A stretch of 64,000 nucleotides of DNA, from positions 620,001-684,000 of the forward strand of contig ML978133.1 of NCBI GenBank assembly GCA_010015805.1, given 5' to 3'. The position numbers and the translations under genes were made by a program. Shown in pieces: positions 30,812-42,800 of this stretch (position 1 is its first letter; every line of letters starts with the position of its first letter). The notes under the pieces were generated by a model. The model searched no databases, was not told the origin of the DNA, and saw only the letters and a program-made list of their open reading frames with translations. Source of the stretch: Rhizodiscina lignyota (Eukaryota > Ascomycota > Dothideomycetes > Aulographales > Rhizodiscinaceae).

Positions 30812-32763
30812 ATGTGGCCCCAAGCTTGCGTCATCACCGCGCTGGTGCTGTACTTCTCTCTAACAATACTTCCGCTCTATCGCAACTATGTGGTTGCGAG
30901 GAAGGTCGGATTGCCAATCATCATCAGCCCCGTCAATCCCTTGGGAGTATTTTGGCTCCTCTTGGGAGTACGTTTCATACCACTGATACGATTGCTTCCA
31001 AACCGTCTCTCCCTATGGACTCATTGCACCGAGTACGGCGGAGGATTCAATGACAGGACCGCCATCCACAAGCGAGTCGGGCCAGTCTTCATGCATGTCA
31101 ATCCTGCTTGGAATGAGTTGGTGGTCGCCGATGCAACCTCTGCGGCCAGCATTCTCAATAGAAGGAAAGACTTCATTAAGCCCCAAATATTTTATGGTGA
31201 GTAACTCCCGACTATCAGATTTGGTTCTAATTGAGCCCAGAGCGTTTGAACGTCTTTGGTTCTAATGTCGATACGGTACGTACAATCTTAATAAATTCTC
31301 TCATGCAGATTGCCCTTCTTTCTAACGGGCCCTTCATTTTTCTAGGTTGAAGGCGATGACTGGCAGAGGCAGCGCAAATTAACGGCGCCTTGCTTCAACG
31401 AAAAGACTAGTAAGGGCGTTTGGGATATCGCCTCCAATCAGGCAAAATCAATGGTAGAACACAACATGTCTCTGTTCGATACTTCCACGAACTCGCTGCA
31501 AGATGACTCCAGGACAATAGCTATGAATGTCCTCGTTGGCATTGGCTTCGGTATTATGCAAGACTTCCTCACTGGACAGAAGAAGGTCGACCCAGGCTAT
31601 TCCATGAGCTACGTGGACTCGCTAAGGACAATCATCCGCAACATTTTGTTCACCTTTATCTTTCCTCACAAGGTTCTCCTTTATGGATTTATGCCGAGGG
31701 CACTACGCAAGGTGGGCATCGCCATAGCAGAGTTCGGCCGGTACAACCATGAGTTGCTAGCCAAGGAACGCGATGCTATACAGCACGAACAGCAAGCTGT
31801 CCGGAACAACCTCTTGAGTACATTGGTCCGATCATCAGATGCCGAAGATTCAAAGACAGGCAAGAAGCAAGGACTTTCCGAGGAAGAAATTCTCGGAAAC
31901 ATGTTCATTTTCAGCCTCGCAGGACACGACACGACAGCCAACACTATTACTTTTGCTATTGGGCTTCTTGCTGTCCATCCAGAGTGGCAAACCTGGATAC
32001 AAGAGGAGCTCGACTACGTCTTTGGAGCGAAGGCGGGAGGAGAATATGAAGATGCATTTTCAAAGCTCAAGCGGTGTCAAGCGGTAGTAGTAAGCACCTC
32101 ATCTGCTCTTTCATTCGTTCCATGACCATATCGACGTGACTCATGTATACGGACCACTATCCTTGTTCTCGCTGACGCCTGTTGCAGTTTGAGACACTCC
32201 GACTTTGGGGCTCGGTCCCATTTATTGTCAAATCCACTGGAGCTGAAGCCCAACCTCTCGAGCTTCCATTCGGTGCTCCAGGGTCCGCGTACCGCCAATG
32301 CATCCTTTCGCCTAATACTATGATACATATCAACCTCCCAGCACTTCATATCTCTCCTGAAAACTGGGGTTCTGACAGCCTCACATTCCGACCATCTCGC
32401 TGGATCCAGACTGGTGGTTCTGTTTTGCCGACTGACTCTGCACTGCCAAAGGATCTCGAGTCGGAGAGGCTAATCACTCCCCGAGCTGGCGAGTTCATTC
32501 CTTGGGCTATGGGCCCGAGGAATTGCCTCGGTATGAAATTCGCTCAGGTAGAAGCCGTATCGGTGCTGAGCACGGTGTTCAAGAGCGCGCGAGTCAAGCC
32601 AAGCTTGGCGCCGGAACTGCGCACTGGACAGTATGATCTGTCTGATGGAAGATTATCGAGAAAATTGGCGATGGAAGTGCTCAAAGAGAGGCGTGTGGAA
32701 GTTACAATTACGATTGCCAGGCCTCACGACCTCTGGCTGAAGTGGGAAATGAGAGAGGGATAG
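30812..32763 (+). CDS. Cytochrome P450 monooxygenase, 4 exons
   Basis: Exons 30812-31196, 31241-31275, 31346-32089 and 32188-32763 give 579 residues. The ATG at 30812 starts a membrane anchor (CVITALVLYFSLTILPLY). Landmarks follow: LNVFGSNVDT on the 35-nt second exon, then EGDDWQRQRKLTAPCF (helix C WxxxR), I-helix AGHDTTAN, K-helix ETLR (390-393), FRPSRW and the haem loop WAMGPRNCLGMKFAQ with Cys501. Splicing places the ExxR motif at the start of the last exon (VV then FETLRLW). At 579 residues it is longer than usual P450s because of a longer N-terminus and insert region. No neighbouring biosynthetic genes are obvious, so its substrate is open. Confidence 0.92.
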
Positions 32764-33125
32764 CCCTGGCTGCCACCTATCCAACTGCCCTTATGTCTAT
32801 CCTCTGTAGTAAATGTAGATTATGCTCTAAAAAGTCGAACATCTTCCGAAATGAAATAGTGAAATACGGTCCAAAGTTTCAGAATGCTCTCAGATGCGCC
32901 TTTGCTTGCGTTGAAGGGCAAAGTTCATCCACATTATAATTTGTCGCACTCGAAGTGGGGTTCGTGAAGAACGTAAAACCAAACTTTTCGGTCACGATCG
33001 TATTGAACCTATTGTAATTATAGCACTCATAATTCCATGTCGATCCACCATCCAGCTTGTTTATCGCCACAAAGACTAAAAAGGCCCATCGCCATATTCA
33101 CTCTACCAGTACGATATCTTCAGCC
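32764..33125. other. Intergenic
   Basis: About 360 bp between the P450 and the DUF202 gene; nothing recognised. Confidence 0.4.
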
Positions 33126-33863
33126 ATGGAGCTGAACGCGTCAGATCGGCTTCTTCTCCAGGAAAGATACAACCCCATATACAACCCATTTCCGGCGAAG
33201 CCGGTCCTAGTGAAACAGTATAGCCGATGGCCACAATAGATTACGCTTGTTCATCATCTGACAAGGCATTAGGAGCAACGCATACGACCGCACCGCTTTC
33301 ACCGAGCGGCCGCTACTCGGATCACTCCTCTTCGACAACAACGATTCTGACGCTCGCGACCATTGTGCCAATGAGAGAAGTGAATCTGCCCAATCCGAGA
33401 ATGCGCTTGCTTCGGTAGTTCTCACGCGTTGTATTAGCATTCTTGTCGTGGCTCCGCTTGTCCATGTACATGGCGATTGTCGCCGTCGCCATCGTCATCT
33501 CGTTTCATCTGAAGCATCAGCCAACGGACACGGAACGCCGCGTTGCTCTGCCGTTCGGCATCATCTTTTGGCTGCTCTCGTTGGCGTGTCTTGTAAGCGG
33601 GCTGGCGAATTATATCAAGACCGTTACAAGATACTCGCAGCGGATGGCTCTTGTGCAGACGGGATGGAAGACGCAAGTGGTATGTGACACCTTACTATCG
33701 CTTAAATCGACTTTTTTCTGGTTGTTTGTTTTGCCACAGGATGGCTTCATTGGAACTGTATAGACGCCGCTAACATGATGGATAGGTTTTCACAGTTGTG
33801 GCAGCTGCAATAGTGGCTGCATGTGTACTATTCCTTTCCACCAATTCAGAAAATACCAGTTAA
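33126..33863 (+). CDS. DUF202 (YidH-type) small membrane protein, 4 exons
   Basis: Exons 33126-33217, 33273-33379, 33438-33679 and 33786-33863 encode 172 residues. The splice model rebuilds the family signature DHCANERTFLSWLRLSMYM (usual form: D-H-x-A-N-E-R-T-x-L-A-W-x-R), which spans the second junction with the Thr codon split. Three membrane segments follow: MAIVAVAIVISF, PFGIIFWLLSLACLVSGLANY and VFTVVAAAIVAACVLFL on the last exon. The first 60 residues are hydrophilic. Fungal DUF202 proteins include vacuolar transporter chaperone-like domains and small stand-alone proteins; this is the latter type, with unknown function. It ends close to a minisatellite and converges with RPA2. Confidence 0.9.
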
Positions 33864-33999
33864 GCGACATGATGAACCCAGAACGGAAATCGAAATTGGT
33901 GGCCTATTTTGAGCATGTCGTCCCGGCAATACATGAACAGTGAACCGATCCAGTGAACGCCAGCCATGCAAACCTATCCTTTCCCGTTTGCTATATCGT

Positions 34000-34083
34000 C
34001 CTGCAAAGCATATCCTGCAAAGCATATCCTGCAAAGCATATCCTGCAAAGCATATCCTGCAAAGCATATCCTGCAAAGCATAC
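34000..34083 (+). repeat. 14-bp minisatellite, six units
   Basis: Unit CCTGCAAAGCATAT is repeated six times in perfect or near-perfect copies from 34000, spacing 14 bp, the last copy ending CATACC. It lies between the convergent 3' ends of the DUF202 gene and RPA2, starting only 22 bp after the RPA2 stop. Confidence 0.95.
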
Positions 34084-34104
34084 CCGCAAACCGTTCTTCC
34101 CACC

Positions 34105-35112
34105 TCACATGTTTAGTATGGCCCAGGTGTGGTCGTCCGTAGTGGTGTATATCACACCCATGTCCAGCAACTCATTACCAGCCTGCAGAACGTCCGCAGT
34201 CTGCCATCCCAGTCTCGTCGCAATGTCGCTGAAATGCAGGCCCTCGTTGGTCTGTGGGCTGGTAAGGATGGCCTGGTAGACCTGCTTCGCCGCTGGCGAT
34301 GCTCTCCCAACTTCTGGATTTCCACCATTCGTCATGCCCTCATTACCATGTCCTTCTGTCTGTTGCGCGCCGTATCCTCCATTCTGCGCCCCCTTTGCTC
34401 CGCCTGGCGGGCCACGCGTGAAGTACAAGTGCACGACTGCCGCCTCGAGCAGGTGGTATGATACCTCATTGTAGTCGGTGATGGGTCTGATGCAAGTGGC
34501 GCCGAGATGCCTTTTCGTATTGAAGGACTTCAGCTTGCCCCAGACGCGCACATACATGTTTTCCGCAAGCTTTGAGCTCTCATTTGAGTCCTCGTTGTTC
34601 ACGGCCTCACTGTCGGTCCATTGTTTTACTTCGATCGAGCCTGTGCCGTCGTCGAGCTTGTAGGTGACGTTGGTTGTTTGCTGAGCGACGTTGCGGATTT
34701 GGCCCACAATCGTGACCTGTAGTGAAGAGACTGTCAGGAACATGAAGGACACGATGTATTGGGGCATTGTGCAGGGGGGAAATGGCGCACTTGAGTTATT
34801 TCTGCTCCATCGGACTTGAAGTCTTGATCGCTTATTTGCTCCGCTTCCATAAGCTGCTTAATGGTGACAGGGCGGAGGCTGTCCTTAGTGTAGTTCTACA
34901 GCATGTCAGACCAATGGGCAAAATCATGGAACGACAATGAAGACTGACCTTTTCACCGCTGGGACTGGTCTGGCTTCCACCCATAAACCCTCCGCCACCT
35001 GCTCCACCTTGAGCGCCATATGAGGTGGTGGAGTATTGGTTGTCGTAGTTGTTGTAACCTGAATTGCATGAGAACGCGTCATATATTCTTCGCGTCGAGT
35101 TCACTCACTCAT
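34105..35112 (-). CDS. RFA2: Replication protein A 32-kDa subunit (RPA2)
   Basis: Middle subunit of the trimeric single-strand DNA-binding complex used in replication, repair and checkpoint signalling. Exons 35112-35109, 35058-34949, 34895-34791 and 34716-34105 encode 276 residues. The first exon is only four bases (ATGA); the second opens with SYNNYDNQYS, giving the glycine/serine-rich phosphorylation N-terminus typical of RPA2. The OB fold is spread over exons 3 and 4 (RPVTIKQLMEAEQ, then VTIVGQIRNV, TYKLDDGTGSIEVKQW and VRVWGKLKSF). The C-terminal winged helix contains NEGLHFSDIATRLG and GVIYTTTDDHTW. It is divergent from the J-protein gene across about 340 bp. Confidence 0.93.
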
Positions 35113-35451
35113 TCTTTCTGCTACTTTGCGATGGTCTTGTGGGAAATTCAAATGAGGCAAAGTTTGCGCGCTGCGGAGACGCGTTCGGACGCGACGTGAG
35201 GCAATTAAGCCGGAACGGTAGCACGTGGTGTCTTGGCAAGATGGATGCGAGAATCTTATCTTAGCGCACTCCAAGCTGCACAACATGGAATAAGGGAACC
35301 TTGCGACCTTTCACTTTGCGCCATCACTTTCACTCCAACCCTACAATAACCGAACACTTTCTCTCTCGCAACTCTGCATTCTCAGAGCACACCTAACACA
35401 AGCTCTCCCAATTATCATCTACATTTCACCGTTTATCGCATTCCGGGCAAT
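35113..35451. promoter_or_regulatory. Divergent promoter region, RPA2 / J-domain protein
   Basis: About 340 bp shared by two divergent genes. No canonical TATA box is seen. The side next to the J-protein gene is pyrimidine-rich and ends in an A-rich context before the ATG. Confidence 0.45.
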
Positions 35452-36294
35452 ATGGCCGACGCAGACCCCGCAGACCTCGCAGACCTCGCAGACCTCGCAG
35501 CTCTCGACACGCTCGAGAAGGAAGCCAAGGAGTTCGATAAGGTCAGTTGCCACCTCGACCCACACATGCATCTACGAGCTTGGATACTGCATTTATTTCT
35601 GACTATTGTTTCATGTTTAGGATTCAGAGATCGACCGTAAGTGACTATTGGTCCCACCCTGCCAACTTCCAATAAAGCCTCCCAAAACCCGCCGAATCAT
35701 GCGCTGACAACTCGCCGAGCAGGCATCATGAACGCCTTCCGGCTCGACGCCTATGCCGTGCTCGACCTCCAGCCCGGTGTGCCTGAGTCGGACATCAAGG
35801 CCTGCTACCGCAAGAAGTCGCTCCTCATCCATCCGGACAAGACCAAGAATCCGCAAGCGCCTGAGGCGTTCGACCGCTTGAAGAAGGCGGAGGGCGAGTT
35901 GAGGGATGAGAAGCAGCGGGCGCGACTCGATGACGCGATTGCGGACGCGCGCATGCTGCTGATGCGCGCGAAGAAGTGGGACAAGAACGACGAGGGCCTC
36001 AAGACCGACGAGTTCTTGAAGGAGTGGCGTGAGAAGACCAAGGAGGTGCTCATAGACAACGAGCTGCGCCGCCGCAAGCAGATGAAGGGAAAGATGCAGG
36101 AGGAGGGACGCGAGAGAAGGAAGGAGGCAGAGGCGCAGCAGGCGTACGAGAAGAAGCGCAAATATGAGGCCGACTGGGAGGAGACGAGGGAGAAGCGCAT
36201 TGACAGCTGGAGGCAGTTCTCTAACAAAAAGAAAGAGGACGAACCCAGCACCGATGGCAAGAAGAAAAAGAAGAAGATGAAGGTCCTTGGTTGA
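35452..36294 (+). CDS. J-domain protein, Spf31/DNAJC8-like
   Basis: Homologue of human DNAJC8 and S. pombe Spf31, J proteins found with spliceosomes. Exons 35452-35541, 35621-35636 and 35723-36294 (the middle one only 16 nt) give 225 residues. The N-terminus has an Ala-Asp-Leu run from a short in-frame repeat (ADLADLADLA). The J domain covers about residues 37-105: LDAYAVLDLQPG, then HPDKTKNP, where the essential HPD is intact, and AFDRLKKAEGELRDE. The C-terminal half is a long charged helix (ELRRRKQMKGKMQEEGRER), ending in a Lys run plus MKVLG, a likely nuclear localisation signal. It is the second predicted splicing factor in the window after Cef1. Confidence 0.9.
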
Positions 36295-37389
36295 GGATCC
36301 TGACTCGTAACTTTCTTCATTCACTTTCATGAATACCCAGAGGTTTTCAATGGTGGCCTTAAACGGGGTGAAGACCATAGGGTGGTTTGCATACATATTT
36401 ACTTGGGAAGCATAGCATGGCGTCAACGTGGCCAGCGGCTGTCTATATCACGCCTCTACTGGAACTCTATAGGCATTTGAGTTTCTCGATAGCAATCAAG
36501 CTACAACTGTCAAGTTTTCCCGCGTCTTTAACCCTGCATTATGCCTGCCTTAGGGCATAGTCCACCGTTTCTCTTATACTCGCCTCAGGGACATGCAGCG
36601 CTTCGGCAACACTGCATAATAGCCTGTGCCGCAGACTCCCCGAGCACCTCATAATGAAAGGCTCCACGCCATCCCGCCCTCAAAAAACACGCTCAATTTC
36701 CGTCCAATGAGAAACCACTCCATCTCCGAAAAGCATCCCAGCATCCGAATAGCTGGAAATGGCGGTTCGAGTCTCTTGCAGCCGCCCCTCAGCGATCATC
36801 CCTACAACGTGCTGCAAGCGTGCAGCAGGTCCTTCCACCAACCACGATCGCGATCGCGAGGCCTTTCCGCCGCCCGCGCCAATCACAGTCGCCGCTGGAC
36901 TATAATCTCGTGCCTACTTTATGTATAACGACGCGGACGGGTATGTTTAAATTGCGAAAGTGCGGTGAAGGGCGCACCAGTGGCAAATGCGATGTATAAG
37001 TAGAGGCAGCCTGCCGCGCTAGAGCGCGCAGATCCTTCTGCGTCTCAGTTGCAAACGAAACGTTTAATCCTTCGAAGATTCGCATCGCGAGCTTGCTTCC
37101 TGCGGTGTCTGGGGCTAAGCGAGGGTACTTGAGAGACAGCAAACACCTCCGAGGCGACGGCACAGACGAAGAGCTGATGCTAGGAATCTGTTTGTATATG
37201 CACGTATGTACTATCTATCTCTGTCACTTGTCCTATCGTGCTGTGGACTTACTCCTCTCATTCATCTACATCCACGTCCTGACAATGCATCATCCACACC
37301 TCATGCCATCTCCGTACTAACTACAAGCTTTGCGCCAAATAGTGGTATCTCAAAAAGAAAACAGGTTCAGCCAGGACGAGGGGGCCCGA
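36295..37389. other. Intergenic, with coding-like but unassignable minus-strand frames
   Basis: Two minus-strand frames, around 37080-36900 (MRIFEGLNVSFATETQKDL) and 36886-36680 (VEGPAARLQHVVGMIAEG), look protein-like but I could not join them by a sensible intron nor recognise them. They may be a degenerate or unusual gene. Confidence 0.3.
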
Positions 37390-37608
37390 TCAATGCACAA
37401 TGAGCCCATGGTCCTCCAAAGGACAGAAGTATGCCACAAGAAGAGGAGATAAAAAGATGCAGAAAAACAAAACGAGGCCAATAACGATGCTTGTGCCGTT
37501 CCATGAAATATGCTCATAAAGACCCCCCGAGTCGATCTCAATCGAATCCGTTCCTGTGGGTATTTTTCCCTTTATCCCGTTGTCCCTTTTTGTATATGCC
37601 ATCATCAT
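37390..37608 (-). CDS. Possible small single-pass membrane protein
   Basis: A 72-residue frame from the ATG triplet at 37608. It has a hydrophilic front (KGKIPTGTDSIEIDSGG) and one strong membrane segment (SIVIGLVLFFCIFLSPLLVAY). The frame is open further upstream through LALAWTGY, preceded by a possible acceptor, so it could instead be the last exon of a longer membrane protein; no such upstream exons are visible before the neighbouring regulator gene ends. No family recognised. Confidence 0.35.
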   Translation of the reverse strand: MMMAYTKRDNGIKGKIPTGTDSIEIDSGGLYEHISWNGTSIVIGLVLFFCIFLSPLLVAYFCPLEDHGLIVH

Positions 37609-37802
37609 ATACCCAGTCCACGCCAGCGCAAGAAGATGCGATTGTGCGATATTAACGTCGCGTATGCCGTGAGGCGATGATCCAGTCAGGCCCTGAATTG
37701 TATGTACAATGTTGAGTTATATTATCTTGTTCCTCCTCTTTCTTTCATTCTTTCATCATGGCAGGGACTCTCAAACATTCAAGCACTTGTCCGAGCCTCT
37801 TT

Positions 37803-39808
37803 CTAGTCCGTGATCTCTCGTATGTTCAACCTCCTCCTCTTTCTCGCGTCATCGTCCTCGCCCTCTCTCTGGCCTTCTCCTTCCCCAGGAGTCCTGGGAC
37901 TTCCCTCACTCTCGGCTTGCATGGTGTGAAAGCTTCTTGGCTGGCCAGGATAGCTAATGGGCCGGCTTCCGGACGTGGTCGAGCCGGTCGTGGTGCCAAG
38001 AGGTTCGCTCACTGTGGAGGTTGGTCGACTGCTGGTGCTATACAAAGAAGGGGGCTGTCCAAATCTAGCTGTTGGGTCGAAACCAGGAGGCGGCGGTTGA
38101 GTAGATGGTTGAGTTCGGGGTTGAGCGGGAAAGTAGCCGCCTGAGGAGAGATCGAATCGTGCGGAAGAGAGCCCGTATGCTGTTACGGGCACGCTCGTCG
38201 GCGGTAAAGAGGATGCGAGGGACTGAAGGCTAAGAGACGGAGTCGACGGGCCAGATCCTGTTTGAGGATATCCGCCTGGAGAACGCTGTTGATATACCGG
38301 TTCATACTGCGGGGGAATCTGAGGAACCGCAGGAGTCACGCTGAACGGGTTCATGTGTCCCGCCGGAAGAGCTGACGGCAGAGAGCTTGCCCCATAGTGA
38401 GGAAGCGTCAAGACCACGAAGGGAAAACTGCCAACTTTGCCGAGCTGGATGTACATTTGGCGCGTAATAAGCTGCCGGCCAGCTTGTACAAACGTCCAAA
38501 GTTCGCCGCGCTCCCTGCTGCCAGCAGTATAAGCGCCCAGCTCGGCCTCGTTTATGCCTTCAATGGCTCGAGTCTCTTCGTCTGAGTAAATGGTGGGAAG
38601 CGAAAGTGGCTCCATCACCTCGCGCTCATTTCGAAGGTCCGTTGCTAGGCGTTGGATGTCGGGTTCGTGTCTACGGTCCACAAAGTCGTTCAGTTGCCGG
38701 TCTGTCAAGTCACCTCCAGGTGCGAACTGATCGCGGAATTGCTGGTTTGCTCTAACAATGCGTAGATTGAGGTTCATAAAAATGCGCGCTTCCAGGCCGC
38801 GTCGCGGAGAGTACGGAGACGGTTGGGAGGCACCTGCTCCGGTAATGGTGTGTCGTTGGGTTAATCGTGGGTCAGGCTGGACTGGCTGCACCATCTGCCC
38901 GACGCTGGCTCGATGCGATCTCAGAATCCTTCCTGACTGTGTTCTTCGGTGCCCAGGAGGGAAGCTCGACGTATGACCGCCTTGCGCTTCACCGAGCATT
39001 CCACCTTGTGCTGCAGCCGCAATTTCACGGCCTTGGCGGGAGTCGCGGTCATCGCGTAATCGTGGTCGCCCTCTTTTCTTGTGTTCCACGTCCTGGCAGG
39101 TGTCCTGCGAGGAGATAGGATTAGTTCCCTACTTGTCTAAAGATAATTTGATGCCTGACTAACCTGCTTCCCAGATGCGACGCACCGCGCACATGGCCTT
39201 TGCGCGTCGCAACTCAGATGCGCCTTCTTGCAATTTATGCAAGCTTTCTGGACATGTGTCTTCCCTCTTCTGGATGATCTTGCTCCTCGTAAGGCTGCTT
39301 GTGCGGGACGTCCAATCTCGGTCTGGACAAGAGCTGGGCCAATGCTTTGACTCGAGATGGCAGCGCGCTGGGGAAAGTACTCCGCTCGGCCCAGCAGGGC
39401 ACTCTGGCCCAGAGTCGGAGGTGGTCCAACAGGCGAAAACAACGCGCGTGAAACCGGCTGGTACTGACTTGGGCTAGGAATTGCAGCGCTCGCAGGTATG
39501 GCTTCCCGCCTGAAAGCGGTCGTCGATTCTGGTCTACTCTGCGGAGGCGCGTGAGCACCTCTGCCGGCTTCCTGAGAGATTGGATAGTCCTCTGGAGCAC
39601 TGCTGGTTGGAATATATCTTCTGGGCGGTGATGGCGGGTTTGACATGGGAGGAGACGGATAGGTGTAGGGTTGAAACTTTTGCCCTGAGAGGTGTGGCGG
39701 TGACGACTTGACCAGGGCTGCTGTTCCCGTATCAAACGCCTTTCGACATCCAGCGACCGGATGAGGGAGATAGTGACAGGGAATGGACGTCAAAGGCTGA
39801 ATCTGCAT
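37803..39808 (-). CDS. Zn2Cys6 transcription factor with PAS-like region
   Basis: Exons 39808-39164 and 39104-37803 around a 59-nt intron encode about 648 residues. The binuclear zinc cluster reads ACINCKKAHLSCDAQRPCARC plus the sixth cysteine in DTCQD; the intron falls between the fifth and sixth cysteines. A basic AT-hook-like block KKRGRPRLRDD follows at once. A PAS-like region begins near LEARIFMNLNLRIVRANQQF and runs to FPFVVLTLPHYG. N- and C-terminal thirds are Pro/Ser-rich, and the end is acidic then basic (DDDARKRRRL). The domain order (cluster, basic block, PAS) resembles the AcuK/Ert1/Rds2 group of carbon-source regulators, but I do not claim orthology. The start is uncertain; an extra upstream exon is possible. 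Confidence 0.85.
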
Positions 39809-42800
39809 AGCGCCTATGCCGGGCAGCAAAAGATCCTGGGTATAGGATGGGTTTCTGGGTGTTTGGAGGTGTTCAGAGTCGCGGTTTTCGACGGTATGCT
39901 GGACCAGTCACGTCGAGGGGAGCTACTTCTACACCTCCAGGCAAAGGCTCCTCAGTCTTACTCAGATGGAGCTTCGGCACGCGAGCATTGTGTATTTGTC
40001 GGAGGCTATCGAGCAGCTCTGGAAGAGGGGACTGAAAGCAGTAAGCATACTGACTGATGGACAGGACCGCTCGCGTGTGTGCCTCGCAGGACAATGAGGT
40101 CAACGGCGTGTCGTGGGGATGCGGTCAGACGCGTCTGATGGAGGGGCAGCGCGGGCAGGTAGAGATGGAGTGTCGGGGCAGCTTGATGTTGAGGGTACGC
40201 GTTGCAGCACGTTGAGGGCAGAGAATGGAACAACTCACATGTAGTAGGGCTGTTCACTACTCACAGCTGAGCTCGTGGTGCCAGGAACCAGACTGCAGTC
40301 ATACGCAACTCTCTGCGCTGGTTGGCAGAGGGCCGGAAACGGCAGCAAGGATGAGAGAGTATGGGAGCGGTCCGCTGGGGAAGGCCTGAGCTATTAACTC
40401 GGGCGAATGAAGGCATTGTCAGTAGCGATGCTAGTGATCTTCATTCCCCGTCTGGCGACCCATGCCCGCCGCCGAGCGCAGATGGAGGTTGACAGGCGTA
40501 TGGCGGCGCGTGTGGCAGCAGTGCGGCGGCAGAACGGGGCATGGCGTTCGAAGGCTTTCTGATGGTGCACGCCCGGGGCAGGGCTGAGAAGGGAATAGGG
40601 TAAATAGAGCAATAGAGTTAGTCGAGCCACTGCAGGATGGAGGATCATTGATCATTACTGGGCGTGGCACCGGCATGGGGGGTGGGCAGTGGGCGCGGAC
40701 AGTGTGGAGGTTAGCAGCAGTTGGGCAGAGGCGCCCGATGGGGCAAAGGCTGGCCGGCCGAGGGGGAGGGCCGCCGAAAGGGTGCGAGGCAATGGAGGCA
40801 CTCGAGCCAGGCGCTGGGAGCGGGCGTTCTGATGGGGCATGATGGGTGATGCAAGGCCCAGCGGTGCGGCCAGCAGCCAGGGTGCAGAATCGAGCGGAGC
40901 ATGGAGCTGCCATGCGGCGCCGACTCCTTCGAGCAGCAGCCCTGTCGAAGCCTGGCGGCATCTCCTCTCCCGATGCCTCTAATTAAGGACGACCGCTCCA
41001 TTCGTGCCATCTCCACCCGCGAAATTTGACGGCCACTTCGAGAGATGGATATTGCGTCAAATTTGCACACACGGCTCGTCGCGATGAGATGACTACTGCC
41101 TCCGGATGCTCTGTGCGCGCTCACACTCGCGTTGACAGGCGTGTTCCCACCACTCGACGCGCACGCTAGAGCAAGGCGCGCAGCGGGAAGCGTTGCCAAT
41201 CAGCACGCGATGCTCGACTGTTCACTCGCTTGCGGCGCCGTCTGCTCGCGATATGCTGGCGGCTCGCAGCCCGATAGGAGAGCGTGCGACGGCAGCCGGG
41301 GATCGTGGATGTGCTGCAGCAGCACCGTCCACTCAAGCTGTGCTCGCTGCTGACTGGCGGCCCAGAGGCAGGAGTCGACATCTCGCATGCACGCCGATGG
41401 GCATTGGGCCTGACGCGCCCGTTGATCGTTGAAACGTCTCTGCTGTGGCGTAGCAGCGGCAGGGAAGCTTCAGCTGCCCTCGAGCCCTCCATAAAAGGCA
41501 TCCTCACGCTTCTCAACGTCCATTTGCGGCGGCACCATTGCGGTTATGGAAGCGTGTCGACGCGACGCTCGCTTGTCCTCTGCAGACGCTGAAACCTTGC
41601 TGTGCTTCTGCGCAGCTGCCGAACCCGCCGGCAGCGTTCGAGAAGCACTGTGGCATTGGTGCGCTACGCTGCCCGACGGACTGATGCAATCATGGAAGCT
41701 CAGCAGGCCCGCCGTCGTCGCGTGGTACTCTACTCTAAGCTCGCGCATGAGACGACCATTTCTGCAAAGCTCCGCATCCAACCACGCAGTCTGCGCGACG
41801 ATTTGCACAAATCCAGCGCCTGTCATTCTCCGGAAACGCCGATCTGGGACTACGCGTGCCGGCTAAATCGTATCCCCATGCTTGACTTCGTGCCCTGGAG
41901 GCCCTAGAGGAAAAAGTGGTTGGAAATCCCAGCCAGAGCCTCCAATCACAATTCCACGGCCTGCGAAATTCGCCATGCACCTGCACGCTTCTGCCTCTGA
42001 AATATCTGGCCCACAACAGACCGAGCTGATGTCCATCAAGCTTCGTGGACCTCACTAACGCGGTGTTACTCGGGCGCATTAGCCACTCGAGCTTCCTCAG
42101 ACCGCAATGACATCAATTTGGAATGCTCAGCCGCTTCCAATATCGACGTCGATTGAGATCGGCCATTTGACAGCACCAACCGCCGTTGGGTGGGGGGTGG
42201 ATTGTGCGCTCGTATGGGCACGCGAGGGAGTGGCAGTGAGTTTTAGTGAAGTTCATGCGCGCTGTCAACTGCTGCCATAACCGTACGCATCGACCGGCTT
42301 CAGGTACGACGCCAATACTATCTACGTATACAATATTCAATGCGAAGCCTCGTGACGATCTGCGGGAAGGCCATTGATGCGGCTTGTGCGCCAGAACAAC
42401 GTTTGAAAACTCCGATGAGACGCACAGATGGCAGGCAGTGCTTGTCTATTTTCCGCCCTGGTCACCCAATATTTGATGGCAATTAAGGCTCCAATAACTC
42501 GCCTGAACGGGATGACTTTCGCATACTAAGCCAGTAAGGGGGATTCGCGCAGCTCCTCAACCGCACAATCTCAAATGCCATAAGCATGACCGGCAGCATG
42601 ATGAGCATCTCACCGTTGGCACTGCTCTGATCTATCTGGATATGTATCGTGGCATCGTCATGGTCGTGATCATATTGGACTAGATCCCGCCTGGTCACTT
42701 GCAAGGGCCCTCGTTACGCAAATGTCCGACACATCACTGAGGATCCCCATGCCTGGTCCTGGTGCAAGTCGGGGCCGTTAATCCATGCTTGCCGAAGCAC

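Noticed and set aside
36680-37163. Two protein-like minus-strand frames upstream of the small membrane protein
   Set aside because: Tried to join them using donors GTGCGC and GTAGGC and acceptors TATAG and CCAG; none kept the frame with a realistic intron length, and no family was recognised.
40431-40961. 176-codon minus-strand frame in GC-rich DNA
   Set aside because: Pro/Arg/Ala/Cys-biased composition typical of chance frames in GC-rich sequence; no domain.
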